A stretch of 64,000 nt of DNA from an uncultured Christensenella sp. (GTDB lineage: Bacteria > Bacillota > Clostridia > Christensenellales > Borkfalkiaceae): assembly GCA_910586345.1 (NCBI GenBank), contig CAJUHC010000003.1, forward strand, positions 6,758 through 70,757, written 5' to 3'. Of the stretch, positions 7,263 to 16,145 are shown in pieces; the stretch's first letter is position 1, and every line of letters starts with the position of its first letter. A program made the translations under genes and the position numbers. Below the pieces are notes generated by a model. The model did no database searches. It was not told the origin of the DNA and saw only the letters and a program-made list of their open reading frames with translations.

Positions 7263-9206
7263 ATGAACAGAGTCCGCGAACTTATCGACACGCTCAATAA
7301 ATGGGCTTACGAATATTACGTTTTGGATAATCCGACCGTTTCGGACAGGGAGTACGACAAACTCTACGACGAGCTGAAACGTCTGGAAGAGGAAACGGGC
7401 GAAAGGGAGTTCGACAGTCCGACGAGGCGCGTCGGAGGCGAACCAGTAAAAGGTTTTGAAAGACACGCGCATATATCGCGGTTATACAGCCTCGATAAAT
7501 CGGTTTCGTACGACGAACTCGACGCGTTTTTCACTCGCGTCGAAAAGGCAGTGAAGGACGCCGAGTATACGGTTGAATATAAGTTCGACGGACTTACTAT
7601 GTGTCTGACTTACGACAAAGGAAAGTTCGTCCGCGCCGCAACGCGCGGAAACGGTATAGAGGGCGAAGACGTGACGGCCCAGTGTCTGACAATCAAAAGT
7701 TTTCCGTTGACCGTGGAATATGACGGGCTTCTGGAAGTTCAGGGCGAAGCGGTGATTCGTTTGAGCGTTCTTGAAAATTACAATAAAAACGCAAAGGAAC
7801 CGCTTAAAAACGCGCGCAACGCGGTTGCGGGCGCTATTCGCAATCTCGACCCGCGCGTGACCGCCGAAAGAAAACCCGAGATATTTTTCTATAACGTAAA
7901 CTATATGAGCGAGGGTTTTCTCGAAACCCAGAGCGAACATTTTAAATTTTTAAAGAAAAACGGCTTTAAAGTCTATCCGTTTTTACGCGTCTGCAAGAGT
8001 GCGGAAGAGGTAAAGAGCGCAATCGAAGAAATAGAAATCGAGCGCAAAAACATAGACGTTCTCACCGACGGCGCGGTAATCAAGCTCAACGGCTGTACCG
8101 AACGCGAGGGGCTCGGCTATACGGATAAATTCCCGCGTTGGGCAATGGCGTACAAGTTCGAAGCGGAGGAGAGCGTAACGAGCGTTAAAGACGTTATATG
8201 GCAGGTCGGAAGAACGGGCAAATTAACTCCTCTCGCGCTCGTCGAACCCGTCGAACTCGGCGGAGCGACGGTGAAAAAAGCAACCCTCAACAACTACGGC
8301 GACGTATTGAGAAAGGACGTGAAAATCGGGAGCAAGGTGCTTATTCGCCGTTCGAACGAAGTTATTCCCGAAATATTGGGCGCCGTAGGGCATACCGACG
8401 GCAGCGTTCCCGTAGCCAAACCCGACGTCTGTCCGTATTGCGGAAGCGCGGTGGAGGAAGTCGGCGCGAATATATTCTGTCCTAACAAAAAATGCCGTCC
8501 GAGGATAATCGGGAAAATGGAGCATTTCGCGCGTAAAGACGCTATGGATATAGAAGGTCTTTCCGAAATGACAGCGGGTCAGATTTACGATACGCTTAAA
8601 GTTTCGGAGTGTTCGGGACTGTATACGCTCACGGCGGAAGATTTGAAAAAACTCGACGGTTTTAAAACCAAAAAGATTAACAATCTTCTCTCCGCGATAG
8701 AAAAGAGCAAGAAGGTTACCCTGTCCGCTTTTCTTTTTGCGCTCGGGATAGACGGAGTCGGCAAAGTCGCGGCGAAAGACCTTGCCGTAAATTTCCAGGA
8801 CGTAGAAGCGCTGTCGAAAGCAGACAAAGAACAGTTGTGCGGGCTTGAAAATATAGGTGAGATTACGGCGGAGGCAATCGTGAATTGGTTCGCCGATAAG
8901 GAAAATTCGGAAGAAATACAAAGACTTCTCGGTTTCGGCGTAACGCCCGAGAATAAGAAAAAACGCGCCTCCGGCGGCGCGTTCGAGGGGCAGTTCGTAG
9001 TCCTTACGGGTACGCTCGAAAACTTTAAGCGTTCCGAAGCTCAGAAGCTTATAGAGGAAAGGGGGGGCGAATGCCAAAGCGCGGTAACGTCAAAAACCAC
9101 GCTCGTTATTGCGGGCGTGTCGGCGGGCTCCAAACTCGATAAAGCAAAAAAGCTCGGTATAAAAATTATAGACGAAGAAGAATTTGCAAAAATGCTTTCA
9201 GAATAA
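7263..9206 (+). CDS. ligA: NAD-dependent DNA ligase LigA
   Basis: 647 residues. It seals nicks in duplex DNA using NAD+. The order is Ia domain (AYEYYVLDNPTVSDREYD), adenylation domain with catalytic Lys107 in YKFDG, OB fold, four-Cys zinc finger (CPYCG ... CPNKKC, about 393-415), helix-hairpin-helix repeats and a C-terminal BRCT domain from about residue 572. All expected parts are present. The adenylation motif reads KFDG rather than the usual KIDG, a conservative change. The ATG at 7263 follows AAGGTAAAGA. It is probably co-transcribed with pcrA. Its 3' end overlaps the convergent small gene by 9 bp. Confidence 0.95.
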   Translation: MNRVRELIDTLNKWAYEYYVLDNPTVSDREYDKLYDELKRLEEETGEREFDSPTRRVGGEPVKGFERHAHISRLYSLDKSVSYDELDAFFTRVEKAVKDAEYTVEYKFDGLTMCLTYDKGKFVRAATRGNGIEGEDVTAQCLTIKSFPLTVEYDGLLEVQGEAVIRLSVLENYNKNAKEPLKNARNAVAGAIRNLDPRVTAERKPEIFFYNVNYMSEGFLETQSEHFKFLKKNGFKVYPFLRVCKSAEEVKSAIEEIEIERKNIDVLTDGAVIKLNGCTEREGLGYTDKFPRWAMAYKFEAEESVTSVKDVIWQVGRTGKLTPLALVEPVELGGATVKKATLNNYGDVLRKDVKIGSKVLIRRSNEVIPEILGAVGHTDGSVPVAKPDVCPYCGSAVEEVGANIFCPNKKCRPRIIGKMEHFARKDAMDIEGLSEMTAGQIYDTLKVSECSGLYTLTAEDLKKLDGFKTKKINNLLSAIEKSKKVTLSAFLFALGIDGVGKVAAKDLAVNFQDVEALSKADKEQLCGLENIGEITAEAIVNWFADKENSEEIQRLLGFGVTPENKKKRASGGAFEGQFVVLTGTLENFKRSEAQKLIEERGGECQSAVTSKTTLVIAGVSAGSKLDKAKKLGIKIIDEEEFAKMLSE

Positions 9207-9497
9207 TTCCCCGTCGTTTAATTTCTCTTTTTCGAGATAAGAGGCGATATTGTCGACGCGTTCAGCCATTTCGGTTAATACGTCGGCAATTTTTTTAATC
9301 TCTTCCTCTTTTAACGTTTCTCCAATCTCCCATAACGGACAGCCGTTTTTAAGCGGAAAAAGTCTGTAAAAATTTTTGTACCTGTGTTTTGCGCAATGTC
9401 CGAAAGCCGTTTCTTTAAGTTTGCAGTTGCACCAATAATAATGCGGGATAAAGTATTTGCATTTTTTGCAGGACTTTTCGTCTGTCGTATCGTTCAT
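9198..9497 (-). CDS. Cysteine-rich small protein, likely zinc-binding, unknown function
   Basis: 99 residues, no signal or membrane segment. The N-terminal half carries CKKCKYF, WCNC, GHC-x2-H and GCPLWE, a Cys/His spacing typical of a small zinc-knuckle fold. The C-terminal half is a charged helix (EEEIKKIADVLTEMAERVDN). A good GAGG ribosome-binding site precedes the ATG, and a -10 TATAAT (minus strand, 9515-9520) is 18 nt upstream of the start. It is convergent with ligA and the coding ends overlap. Similar short cysteine-rich proteins occur in Clostridia, but I cannot name the function. Confidence 0.65.
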   Translation of the reverse strand: MNDTTDEKSCKKCKYFIPHYYWCNCKLKETAFGHCAKHRYKNFYRLFPLKNGCPLWEIGETLKEEEIKKIADVLTEMAERVDNIASYLEKEKLNDGELF

Positions 9498-9697
9498 TTT
9501 TTACCTCGTTGTGAATTATAACATAAATAAATTATTCTTTGTTAAGTTACGAGTAACTCTCGTAAAAATAAAAAGAAAACGCGAGCGGAACTCCTGTTAG
9601 GTCTTTCTTATAACGGGAAAAATCATACGCAGAAAAATTAAACGTAAAATTTACGGCTTTGAATTTTTATTTAAATTAAAAAATTTCCGAAAAACCC

Positions 9698-9726
9698 TTG
9701 ACATTTGCTGTCAAGGGGATTATTAT
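9698..9726 (+). promoter_or_regulatory. Promoter of metal-resistance operon, with -35 inside a palindrome
   Basis: TTGACA (9698-9703), 17-bp spacer, TATTAT (9721-9726). The -35 box is the end of the left arm of a perfect 9-bp inverted repeat (9695-9703 with 9709-9717, loop of 5), so half the spacer is palindromic. Confidence 0.8.
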
Positions 9727-9736
9727 ATAAACATCT

Positions 9737-9754
9737 TATGAATACATATTCATA
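9737..9754 (+). promoter_or_regulatory. ArsR/SmtB-type operator
   Basis: Perfect 8-bp inverted repeat TATGAATA-CA-TATTCATA, placed just after the expected transcription start. It matches the TGAA/TTCA palindromes bound by ArsR/SmtB repressors, so binding would block the operon until metal is sensed. Confidence 0.75.
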
Positions 9755-9777
9755 TATTAATAATTAAGGAGACGGAA

Positions 9778-10134
9778 ATGTATAATAGTTTATGCGAGAG
9801 AGAAGAGGAGCACGGGGAGCGCGTAGAGAGAGCGAAAGCGTCTATGCCGTCCGACGACGATATTGCCGAAATGGGAGCGAGGTTCAAAGTCATATCCGAG
9901 CCTTCAAGACTTAAAATACTTTTGGTTTTGTCGGGCGGGGAGCTTTGCGTGGACCATATAACCGAGGCAGTCGGCGGAAATCAGAGCGCGGTTTCGCACC
10001 AGCTTAAAATTCTTAAAGACAACAAGATTATAAAGAGCAGAAGAAACGGGAAAAACGTATTATATTCCGTTTCGGACTGGCACGTTTTAACTATGATTAA
10101 CGTTGCGAAGGAGCATCTTAACTGTAATGAATAA
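9778..10134 (+). CDS. ArsR/SmtB-family metal-responsive repressor
   Basis: 118 residues with a winged helix (FKVISEPSRLKILLVLSGG, then NQSAVSHQLKILKDNKII). In this family metal binding releases the operator. The C-terminal alpha-5 site has D-x-H (DWH) and a His 13 residues after the Asp, as in SmtB/CzrA zinc sensors, but the usual last acidic ligand is a Cys (EHLNC). The alpha-3 region reads ELCVD, with one of the two cysteines of CadC's ELCVC, and an N-terminal Cys6 is present, so a mixed ligand set for a softer metal is possible. An AAGGAG site precedes the ATG. It overlaps the P-type ATPase gene by 8 bp and is probably autoregulated. Confidence 0.9.
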   Translation: MYNSLCEREEEHGERVERAKASMPSDDDIAEMGARFKVISEPSRLKILLVLSGGELCVDHITEAVGGNQSAVSHQLKILKDNKIIKSRRNGKNVLYSVSDWHVLTMINVAKEHLNCNE

Positions 10135-12451
10135 CGTTTTTAAAATCACGGGACTCGACTGCGCGAACTGCGCGCGGGAGCTCGAAGAAGAGATATTGAA
10201 AACAGACGGAGTAGTTTCTGCATCCGTGGATTTTATGGCGCAGAAAGTAACCGTCGACTGCGACGCTCAAACGCTTGAAAAAGTTAAAAACTTATGTAAC
10301 GGTTTCGAGGAAGTAAAGGTAGCGGAAGAAGATTCCTCCGCGGGCGAAAAATTGAAAATCACGGGCCTTTGCTGTGCGAACTGCGCGAGGGAGCTCGAAG
10401 AGGAATTGAACAAGCTCGACGGCGTTTCGGCGACGGTTGACTTTATGAATATGCGCGTCTTACTCGAAACGCGTTCGGCAGAGGCGAGAGAAAAAGCCGT
10501 CCGCACGATAACGAATTTCGAGGACGTGAAAATAATCGAAGAAACCAAGACGAAAGCGGTTAAAAAGGGGGTAATAAAATCTCATCTTAAAGATATAATC
10601 TGTTTAATCGTTTCGCTCGTTTTCTTTATTCCCGCGGTAGCGCTCGATTTAACGGGAGTTATGGAAAAGAGTCTCGCGCTTAAAATCGCCGCTTACGCGT
10701 TTTACGGAACGGCTTATATTGCGGTCGGATATAAAGTGCTTTGGCAGACTGTCAAAAATATCGCCAAGGGTAAAATTTTCGACGAAAACTTTTTAATGAC
10801 CGTTGCGTCCATCGGCGCGATTCTCTTAGGCATATTCGAGGGTGAAGGTTTTACCGAAGGCGTCGCGGTAATGTTTTTGTATCAGCTCGGAGAACTGTTG
10901 CAGGCAATCGCGGTAGGTTCTTCGCGCAATTCGATTGCCGCGCTTATGGACCTTAAAAGCGAGAGCGCTACGATACTCAAAAACGGCGTTCAGCGCATAA
11001 TATCCCCCGACGAACTCAGAGTCGGCGACGTTATTTTAATAAAGGCGGGCGAAAAGGTTCCCGCAGACTGTAAAATATTAAAGGGAGCGGGCGCGCTCGA
11101 TATGAAGAGTCTGAACGGCGAGCCCCTTCCGCGCGACGTTAAAGCGGGAGACGAAATACTTTCGGGCAGTATCAATCTGTCGGGAGTAATCGAGGCGGAA
11201 GTCGTGCGTGAATATAAAAATTCCGCTGTAGCGAAAATATTGGAACTCGTCGAGAATTCAACCGCTAAAAAATCAAGCAGGGAGAAGTTTATTTCTAAGT
11301 TCGCAAAGTATTATACTCCTGCGGTCTGCGCCGCCGCGGCAATCGTAGCGGGATTCGTTCCCACGGTAATATGCGCCGTTCAATCGAATTTTAATTGGCC
11401 TGTTTACGCGGACTGGATATATAAGGCTTTGGCTTTCCTCGTAATTTCCTGCCCTTGCGCGCTCGTGATTTCCGTTCCGCTGTCTTACTTCGGCGGTATA
11501 GGCAGATGCGCGAAGTCGGGTATTCTCGTAAAAGGCTCGACCTGTATCGATTCGCTTGCGCTTGCTACGGTGGCGGCTTTCGATAAAACGGGAACGCTGA
11601 CCGAGGGCAGGTTTGCCGTCAGAAGTTTTACGGACGAAAGAACTTTAAAACTTGCGGCGTCTGCGGAAAAGTATTCTTCTCACCCGATTGCCCGCTCGTT
11701 TGAGGATATAGACGGGGGAATAGAAGTTTCCGACGTGGAAGAACTCGCGGGCAGAGGAATTAAATGCGTTGCGGAAGGCAAAATTCTTCTTTGCGGCAAC
11801 GCGAAACTTCTGGAAGATTACTCGGTAAGTTTCGGGCGTAAAGACGGCGCGTCTACGCTTGTGTACGTTGCGCACGGCGGGCAGTATATCGGGGTTATAG
11901 AAATCGACGACTGCGTGAAACAGGGTGCGGGCGAGGCTGTGGCGGAGCTTAAAAAACAGGGGGTGATTTATACCGCGATGCTTACGGGCGACAGCGCGGA
12001 GAGAGCGGAAGGAGTCGCGCGCGAGGCGGGTCTGGATGGATTTAAAGCGGGACTTCTGCCCGACGAAAAACTTGCGGAGGCGGAAAAGCTTAAAGAGAAA
12101 GGCAAGCTTTTGTACGTCGGCGACGGTATCAACGACGCGCCGGTAATGACTTGCGCGGACTGTGCGGTTTCTATGGGCAAGGTCGGTTCCGACGCGGCTA
12201 TCGAGGCGAGCGACGTCGTGCTCGTTTCCGATAATCTGTCTCTGCTTCCCAAGGGCAGAAGAATTGCGAAAGGCACTCGCAGAATAGTAATGCAGAATAT
12301 AGCGGGTTCTCTTTTAGTCAAAGCCGTGATTATGATTTTAAGTGTAGCCATACCGAATTTCACGCTTCCGCTTATAGCATCTGTAATAGCCGACGTCGGA
12401 GTTATGCTTTTAGCGGTGCTCAATTCTATGCGGACCGCGCTGATAAAGTAA
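10127..12451 (+). CDS. Heavy-metal-exporting P1B-type ATPase (CadA/ZntA-like)
   Basis: 774 residues from the ATG at 10127. Two N-terminal metal-binding domains carry LDCANCA (near residue 11) and LCCANCA (near residue 82). They are followed by transmembrane segments with the CPC motif (SCPCALVIS), the phosphorylation motif DKTGTLTEG and GDGINDAP. The order and the C-terminal DVGVMLLAVLN segment fit the Zn/Cd/Pb exporting group rather than the copper exporters. It is translationally coupled to the ArsR-type repressor (8-bp overlap) and controlled by the same operator. A longer TTG start at 10103 is unlikely: AAGGAG lies after it and 13 nt before the ATG. Confidence 0.92.
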   Translation: MNNVFKITGLDCANCARELEEEILKTDGVVSASVDFMAQKVTVDCDAQTLEKVKNLCNGFEEVKVAEEDSSAGEKLKITGLCCANCARELEEELNKLDGVSATVDFMNMRVLLETRSAEAREKAVRTITNFEDVKIIEETKTKAVKKGVIKSHLKDIICLIVSLVFFIPAVALDLTGVMEKSLALKIAAYAFYGTAYIAVGYKVLWQTVKNIAKGKIFDENFLMTVASIGAILLGIFEGEGFTEGVAVMFLYQLGELLQAIAVGSSRNSIAALMDLKSESATILKNGVQRIISPDELRVGDVILIKAGEKVPADCKILKGAGALDMKSLNGEPLPRDVKAGDEILSGSINLSGVIEAEVVREYKNSAVAKILELVENSTAKKSSREKFISKFAKYYTPAVCAAAAIVAGFVPTVICAVQSNFNWPVYADWIYKALAFLVISCPCALVISVPLSYFGGIGRCAKSGILVKGSTCIDSLALATVAAFDKTGTLTEGRFAVRSFTDERTLKLAASAEKYSSHPIARSFEDIDGGIEVSDVEELAGRGIKCVAEGKILLCGNAKLLEDYSVSFGRKDGASTLVYVAHGGQYIGVIEIDDCVKQGAGEAVAELKKQGVIYTAMLTGDSAERAEGVAREAGLDGFKAGLLPDEKLAEAEKLKEKGKLLYVGDGINDAPVMTCADCAVSMGKVGSDAAIEASDVVLVSDNLSLLPKGRRIAKGTRRIVMQNIAGSLLVKAVIMILSVAIPNFTLPLIASVIADVGVMLLAVLNSMRTALIK

Positions 12452-12476
12452 ATCGTAAAAATTTGTCAAAGCTTTT

Positions 12477-12507
12477 CGGCAAACGTTGTTCAAACGTTTG
12501 CCGTTTT
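12477..12507 (+). terminator. Rho-independent terminator
   Basis: Perfect 11-bp stem (12477-12487 with 12493-12503), 5-nt loop, then TTTT. It ends the metal-resistance operon. Confidence 0.85.
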
Positions 12508-12529
12508 ATTTCGTTGTATGTTACAATTG

Positions 12530-12602
12530 TGATAAACAGGTGAAAGGGTTCCCGCGGGAACCGTTTGCGTCTTACGCAAACGCTTGAAAATTTATCAGGA
12601 GG
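12530..12602 (+). promoter_or_regulatory. Candidate three-way-junction leader RNA (riboswitch-like) before purine permease
   Basis: Three helices nest in 68 nt. P1 is a 7-bp helix, 12530-12536 with 12591-12597. P2 is a palindrome, 12547-12552 with 12557-12562. P3 is an 8-bp helix, 12563-12570 with 12574-12581. P2 and P3 abut, and the P1-P2 and P3-P1 joints are purine-rich (12537-12546 and 12582-12590). The 3' strand of P1 touches the AGGAGG ribosome-binding site (12597-12602). The core does not match the classic purine riboswitch. A possible promoter (TTGCCG 12498-12503, TACAAT 12522-12527) would start RNA inside P1, so the true 5' end decides this model. Confidence 0.45.
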
Positions 12603-12613
12603 AATATTTCTAA

Positions 12614-14296
12614 ATGGACAACACAGAAGACAAAAAGCCCGAACCGGAGCAGGTTCAATCCGAAGCGGACGGAACAGGTTCGGTACAAACCGTTGCTCAG
12701 GCGGGTAAGGGTAAAGGTTTCAAATCGGCTATCGACAGGTATTTCGGTATCGGCAGATTCGGCTCGTCGTTTAAGGTTGAAATCTTTGCGGGACTTACGA
12801 CTTTCCTTGCGATGGCTTATATACTCGTAGTCAACCCCATACAGATTACGGGTCAGCTTGACGATAAAACTATGGCGGCGCTATTAAGCCCTTCGATTTT
12901 CATTGCGACGGCGCTGGGCGCGGTAATAGGCTGTCTGCTTATGGCGTTCCTTGCCAAACTGCCTTTGGCGCAGGCTCCCGGTATGGGAATAAACGCTATG
13001 ATAGGCGGTATGATTGGCGCGAGCGCAGTGTATACTTACAAGGTTACTTTCTCGTTCGGCAATGCAATGGCTATTACGTTCATAAGCGGCGTATTGTTCC
13101 TGCTTTTAACGGTCGTTCCCTGCGGAAAAGATAAAGTAACGGGAAAACTTATAGGAATAAGGGAAAAGATTTTCGATTCCGTTCCCGAGGGTATACGCGT
13201 TGCAATACCCGTCGGCATAGGTCTGTTTATCGCGTTCATCGGAATGCAGAACGCGGGACTTATCGTAACGAACGGTTTTACGCAGGTCGGACTCGTAGAC
13301 TTCACGAACTGGGGTTCCCAGCTCGTTCAGTGGGGCGTTATAGTGGAAGGCGTAGGCGGAGTGTCGCAGACCGTGAACGAGGCTGCGCGCGGAGCGGTCG
13401 TCTGTCTTATTTCGCTTATTTCAATCGGAATTCTTTCGCATTACAAGGTTAAAGGCTCCGTAATTCTCGGTATGATAATCGCGACGCTGATAGCTATTCC
13501 CATGGGCGTTGCGGACGTTAAAATTCTTGCAAACGGCGAAAGCTGGAAGTTCTGGAACAATTTCAAAAATTTCTTCTCTATGGACGAGAACGCGGGCGGT
13601 TCGTTCCTCGCCGCTTTCACGAGCGGGTTCTCTTTCCCCAAAGGCAGTGCGTTTACGATTGTCGCTCTCGTAATCACTTTCTGTATGCTCGATATGTTCG
13701 ATACGATGGGCACGGTTCTCGGTTGCTGTACGAAAGCGGGACTTCTCGACGAAAAAGGCAAACCTCTTAATTTTACTAAGACTATGCTGTCAGACTCTAT
13801 CGCGACTTGCACGGGCGCGCTGTTGGGAACGTCTACCGTTACCACGTTCGTTGAATCCGGCACGGGTATTGCCGCGGGCGGTAAAACGGGTCTTACCGCG
13901 CTTACGGTTGCGGTTATGTTCCTCCTTTCGATTTTCCTGCTTCCGATATTCGCGTTTATACCTTCCGCCGCGGCGGGCGGAGCGCTTATATACGTCGGCG
14001 TTCTTATGATGGGTTCGGTGACGAAAATAGACTTCGCCGATTTGAGAGTGGCTATTCCCTCGTTTATCACGATAGTTATGATGCCTCTTGCTTACTCGAT
14101 AACGGGCGGTATAGGACTCGGAATAATTTCGTACGTATTAATCAACGTTATCTGCTACATAGTCGAAATAATCAAGTACGCGGTTGTTTCCAAAAAGGGC
14201 GGAGAAGCCGTTAAACCCAAGTGGCCTGTTTCCGTTGTAACGGCGGTAATAACGGTATTCTTCTTAATTTATTTCTTTGTTCCCAGAGTAATATAA
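12614..14296 (+). CDS. AzgA-type (NCS2 family) purine permease
   Basis: 560 residues. A hydrophilic N-terminal tail of about 45 residues rich in Glu, Gln and Lys precedes the AzgA-like core (RYFGIGRFGSSFKVEIFAG, then TFLAMAYILVVNP), with about a dozen membrane segments. Family members import adenine, guanine or hypoxanthine with protons. The core motifs QAPGMGINA and the segment DMFDTMGTV are intact. It is followed by a hairpin and adenine deaminase, so adenine or hypoxanthine is the likely substrate. The tail is longer than in E. coli relatives. An AGGAGG site sits at 12597-12602, behind the structured leader. Confidence 0.9.
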   Translation: MDNTEDKKPEPEQVQSEADGTGSVQTVAQAGKGKGFKSAIDRYFGIGRFGSSFKVEIFAGLTTFLAMAYILVVNPIQITGQLDDKTMAALLSPSIFIATALGAVIGCLLMAFLAKLPLAQAPGMGINAMIGGMIGASAVYTYKVTFSFGNAMAITFISGVLFLLLTVVPCGKDKVTGKLIGIREKIFDSVPEGIRVAIPVGIGLFIAFIGMQNAGLIVTNGFTQVGLVDFTNWGSQLVQWGVIVEGVGGVSQTVNEAARGAVVCLISLISIGILSHYKVKGSVILGMIIATLIAIPMGVADVKILANGESWKFWNNFKNFFSMDENAGGSFLAAFTSGFSFPKGSAFTIVALVITFCMLDMFDTMGTVLGCCTKAGLLDEKGKPLNFTKTMLSDSIATCTGALLGTSTVTTFVESGTGIAAGGKTGLTALTVAVMFLLSIFLLPIFAFIPSAAAGGALIYVGVLMMGSVTKIDFADLRVAIPSFITIVMMPLAYSITGGIGLGIISYVLINVICYIVEIIKYAVVSKKGGEAVKPKWPVSVVTAVITVFFLIYFFVPRVI

Positions 14297-14307
14297 AGAT
14301 AAAAATC

Positions 14308-14337
14308 AAATCCGCCGCTTGAAAAAGCGGCGGATTT
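14308..14337 (+). terminator. Hairpin between permease and adenine deaminase
   Basis: Perfect 13-bp stem (14308-14320 with 14325-14337) and a GAAA-type loop; the following T-run is short, so it may only attenuate. Confidence 0.7.
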
Positions 14338-14347
14338 ATGTTATACT
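14319..14347 (+). promoter_or_regulatory. Promoter of adenine deaminase
   Basis: TTGAAA (14319-14324), 17-bp spacer, TATACT (14342-14347). The -35 box lies in the loop of the preceding terminator hairpin. Confidence 0.55.
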
Positions 14348-14367
14348 CTTTTACAGTGAGGTGAAAA

Positions 14368-16080
14368 ATGTTAGAAAAATATATTAAGGCCGCGCGGCGC
14401 GAAGTCAAAGCCGATTTGGTTCTTAAAAACGCAACATACGCGGACGTGTTCTGCGGAAAGCTCAGAAAGGGCGATATTGCAATCGTAGACGAAAAAATAG
14501 TGGGAGTCGGCGAATACGAAGGCGAGACGGAAATAGACTGCTCGTCGCTTACCGTGCTTCCTGCGTATATAGACGGACACGTACATATAGAGTCTTCGCA
14601 GCTTTCTCCCGAGGAATTTGCGACGCTGATAGTTCCGCGCGGAACGACCGCTATTATAGCCGACCCGCACGAAATTACCAACGTCTGCGGTACGGCGGGT
14701 TGCGATTATATTTTAAAAGCTTCCGAAAACGTGCCTCTGGACGTTATGCTTCAATTGCCGTCCTGCGTACCCGCGACCCCTTTCGAAACGAGCGGAGCTG
14801 TTCTGAACGGTAAGGATATAGCTGAAAATATTCCTAAGGAGCGTTATTTCGGACTCGGCGAATTTATGAACTACCCCGGCGTAATCAACTGCGACGGCGA
14901 CGTTTTGCAAAAGCTCGAAGCCGCGCATTCCGTAGGCAAAATAATAGACGGACACGCGCCGTCGGTTTACGGGTGCGAGCTCAACGCGTATCTGTGCGGA
15001 GGTATTTCGACCGACCACGAATGCGTAACGCTCGAAGAGGTGGAAGAAAAGGTTTCCAAAGGTATGTACGTCCATATCCGTCACGGTTCTTCCACGCGCA
15101 ACCTCGGCAACGCAAAAGCTCTTACGCCCGCGAATATGCGCCGTTTAATTCTCTGTACGGACGACAGACACGCCGCCGATTTAAAGGAAAAAGGGCATCT
15201 CGACGACGCTCTGCGCCGTCTTGTTGCTGACGGGCTCGACCCTGTTCGGGCGGTAACCTGCGCGACGCTTAACGTTGCTGAATGTTACGGCTTGAAATAC
15301 CGCGGAGCTATCGCGCCGTTCTGGCTTGCCGACCTCGTCGCGGTGAATAATTTAAAGGACTTCGACGCGAAACTCGTAATCAAAAACGGTAAACCCGTCG
15401 CAAAGGACGGTAAGCCTCTGTTCGATACTTCCAAACGCTATTTAAGCGAGGGTGTTCTGAATACGGTTAAAGTCGGAGAAATAAAAGCCGAAGACTTCGT
15501 TTATAAACTAAACGGAAACAGGGTCAAAGCTATGACTATCGAAAAAGGCGGAGTCGTCACGGGTTGCGAGACGGTTACCGTAAAAACCGAAAACGGCGAC
15601 GTAAACGTAAAGGGTACCGATATTCTCAAACTCGCGGTTGTGGAGCGGCATAAAATGACGGGCAATATCGGCAAAGCGTTTTTTAAAGGCTACGGCTTCA
15701 AGGGCGGGGCGATGGGAATTACCGTCGCGCACGATTCGCACAATATCATTCTTTTAGGCGACGATAACGAAGCTATGGCGAAAGCCGTGAACGCGCTAAA
15801 AGAAATCGGCGGAGGAATGGTAATAGCCGACGGCGAAACGGGCGAAATTCATACCGTGACGCTCGATATAGGCGGGCTTATGTCCTCGCGCGATGCGGAG
15901 AGTTTGCAACGCGATTCCCGCGCGCTTATCGAAAAGGCTCACTCAATGGGAGTAAAGCGCGAGTATGAAGCGTTTATGTCGCTCGCTTTCCTCTCGCTTG
16001 CGGTTATCCCTAAATTGAAGATACTCGATACGGGGCTTTTCGACGTGGAAAAGTTTGGTTTTACGGATATAGAGGCGTAA
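14368..16080 (+). CDS. ade: Adenine deaminase
   Basis: 570 residues, the size of the bacterial Ade/AdeC amidohydrolases that convert adenine to hypoxanthine with two metal ions. The metal motifs are DGHVHIESS (near residue 70) and DPHEI. Further conserved blocks are GHAPS, CGGISTDHE and CTDDRH, in TIM-barrel order, with the C-terminal MGITVAHDSHN. The ribosome-binding site GAGGTG lies 6 nt before the ATG. It follows the purine permease, so together they import and salvage adenine. It has its own promoter but read-through from the permease is possible. Confidence 0.94.
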   Translation: MLEKYIKAARREVKADLVLKNATYADVFCGKLRKGDIAIVDEKIVGVGEYEGETEIDCSSLTVLPAYIDGHVHIESSQLSPEEFATLIVPRGTTAIIADPHEITNVCGTAGCDYILKASENVPLDVMLQLPSCVPATPFETSGAVLNGKDIAENIPKERYFGLGEFMNYPGVINCDGDVLQKLEAAHSVGKIIDGHAPSVYGCELNAYLCGGISTDHECVTLEEVEEKVSKGMYVHIRHGSSTRNLGNAKALTPANMRRLILCTDDRHAADLKEKGHLDDALRRLVADGLDPVRAVTCATLNVAECYGLKYRGAIAPFWLADLVAVNNLKDFDAKLVIKNGKPVAKDGKPLFDTSKRYLSEGVLNTVKVGEIKAEDFVYKLNGNRVKAMTIEKGGVVTGCETVTVKTENGDVNVKGTDILKLAVVERHKMTGNIGKAFFKGYGFKGGAMGITVAHDSHNIILLGDDNEAMAKAVNALKEIGGGMVIADGETGEIHTVTLDIGGLMSSRDAESLQRDSRALIEKAHSMGVKREYEAFMSLAFLSLAVIPKLKILDTGLFDVEKFGFTDIEA

Positions 16081-16145
16081 AAAATTTAATAAATTGCGGG
16101 ACGCAAGGTCAGGTTAAACCGTTTAGTTAATATAAGGTGGAATAA

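Larger units (their letters stand above)
9498..9777. other. Divergent intergenic region with regulatory sites
   Basis: 280 bp between two divergent genes. It holds the minus-strand promoter of the cysteine-rich gene, a GTTAC/GTAAC palindrome (9546-9557), and the arsR-type promoter and operator described separately. No open frame was seen. Confidence 0.6.

Noticed and set aside
10103..10126. TTG start 24 bases upstream for the P-type ATPase
   Set aside because: The AAGGAG site lies after this TTG and before the ATG at 10127, so the ATG is the better start.
12530..12602. Classic purine riboswitch
   Set aside because: The three-helix layout is similar, but the conserved junction and loop sequences of the purine class are not present.
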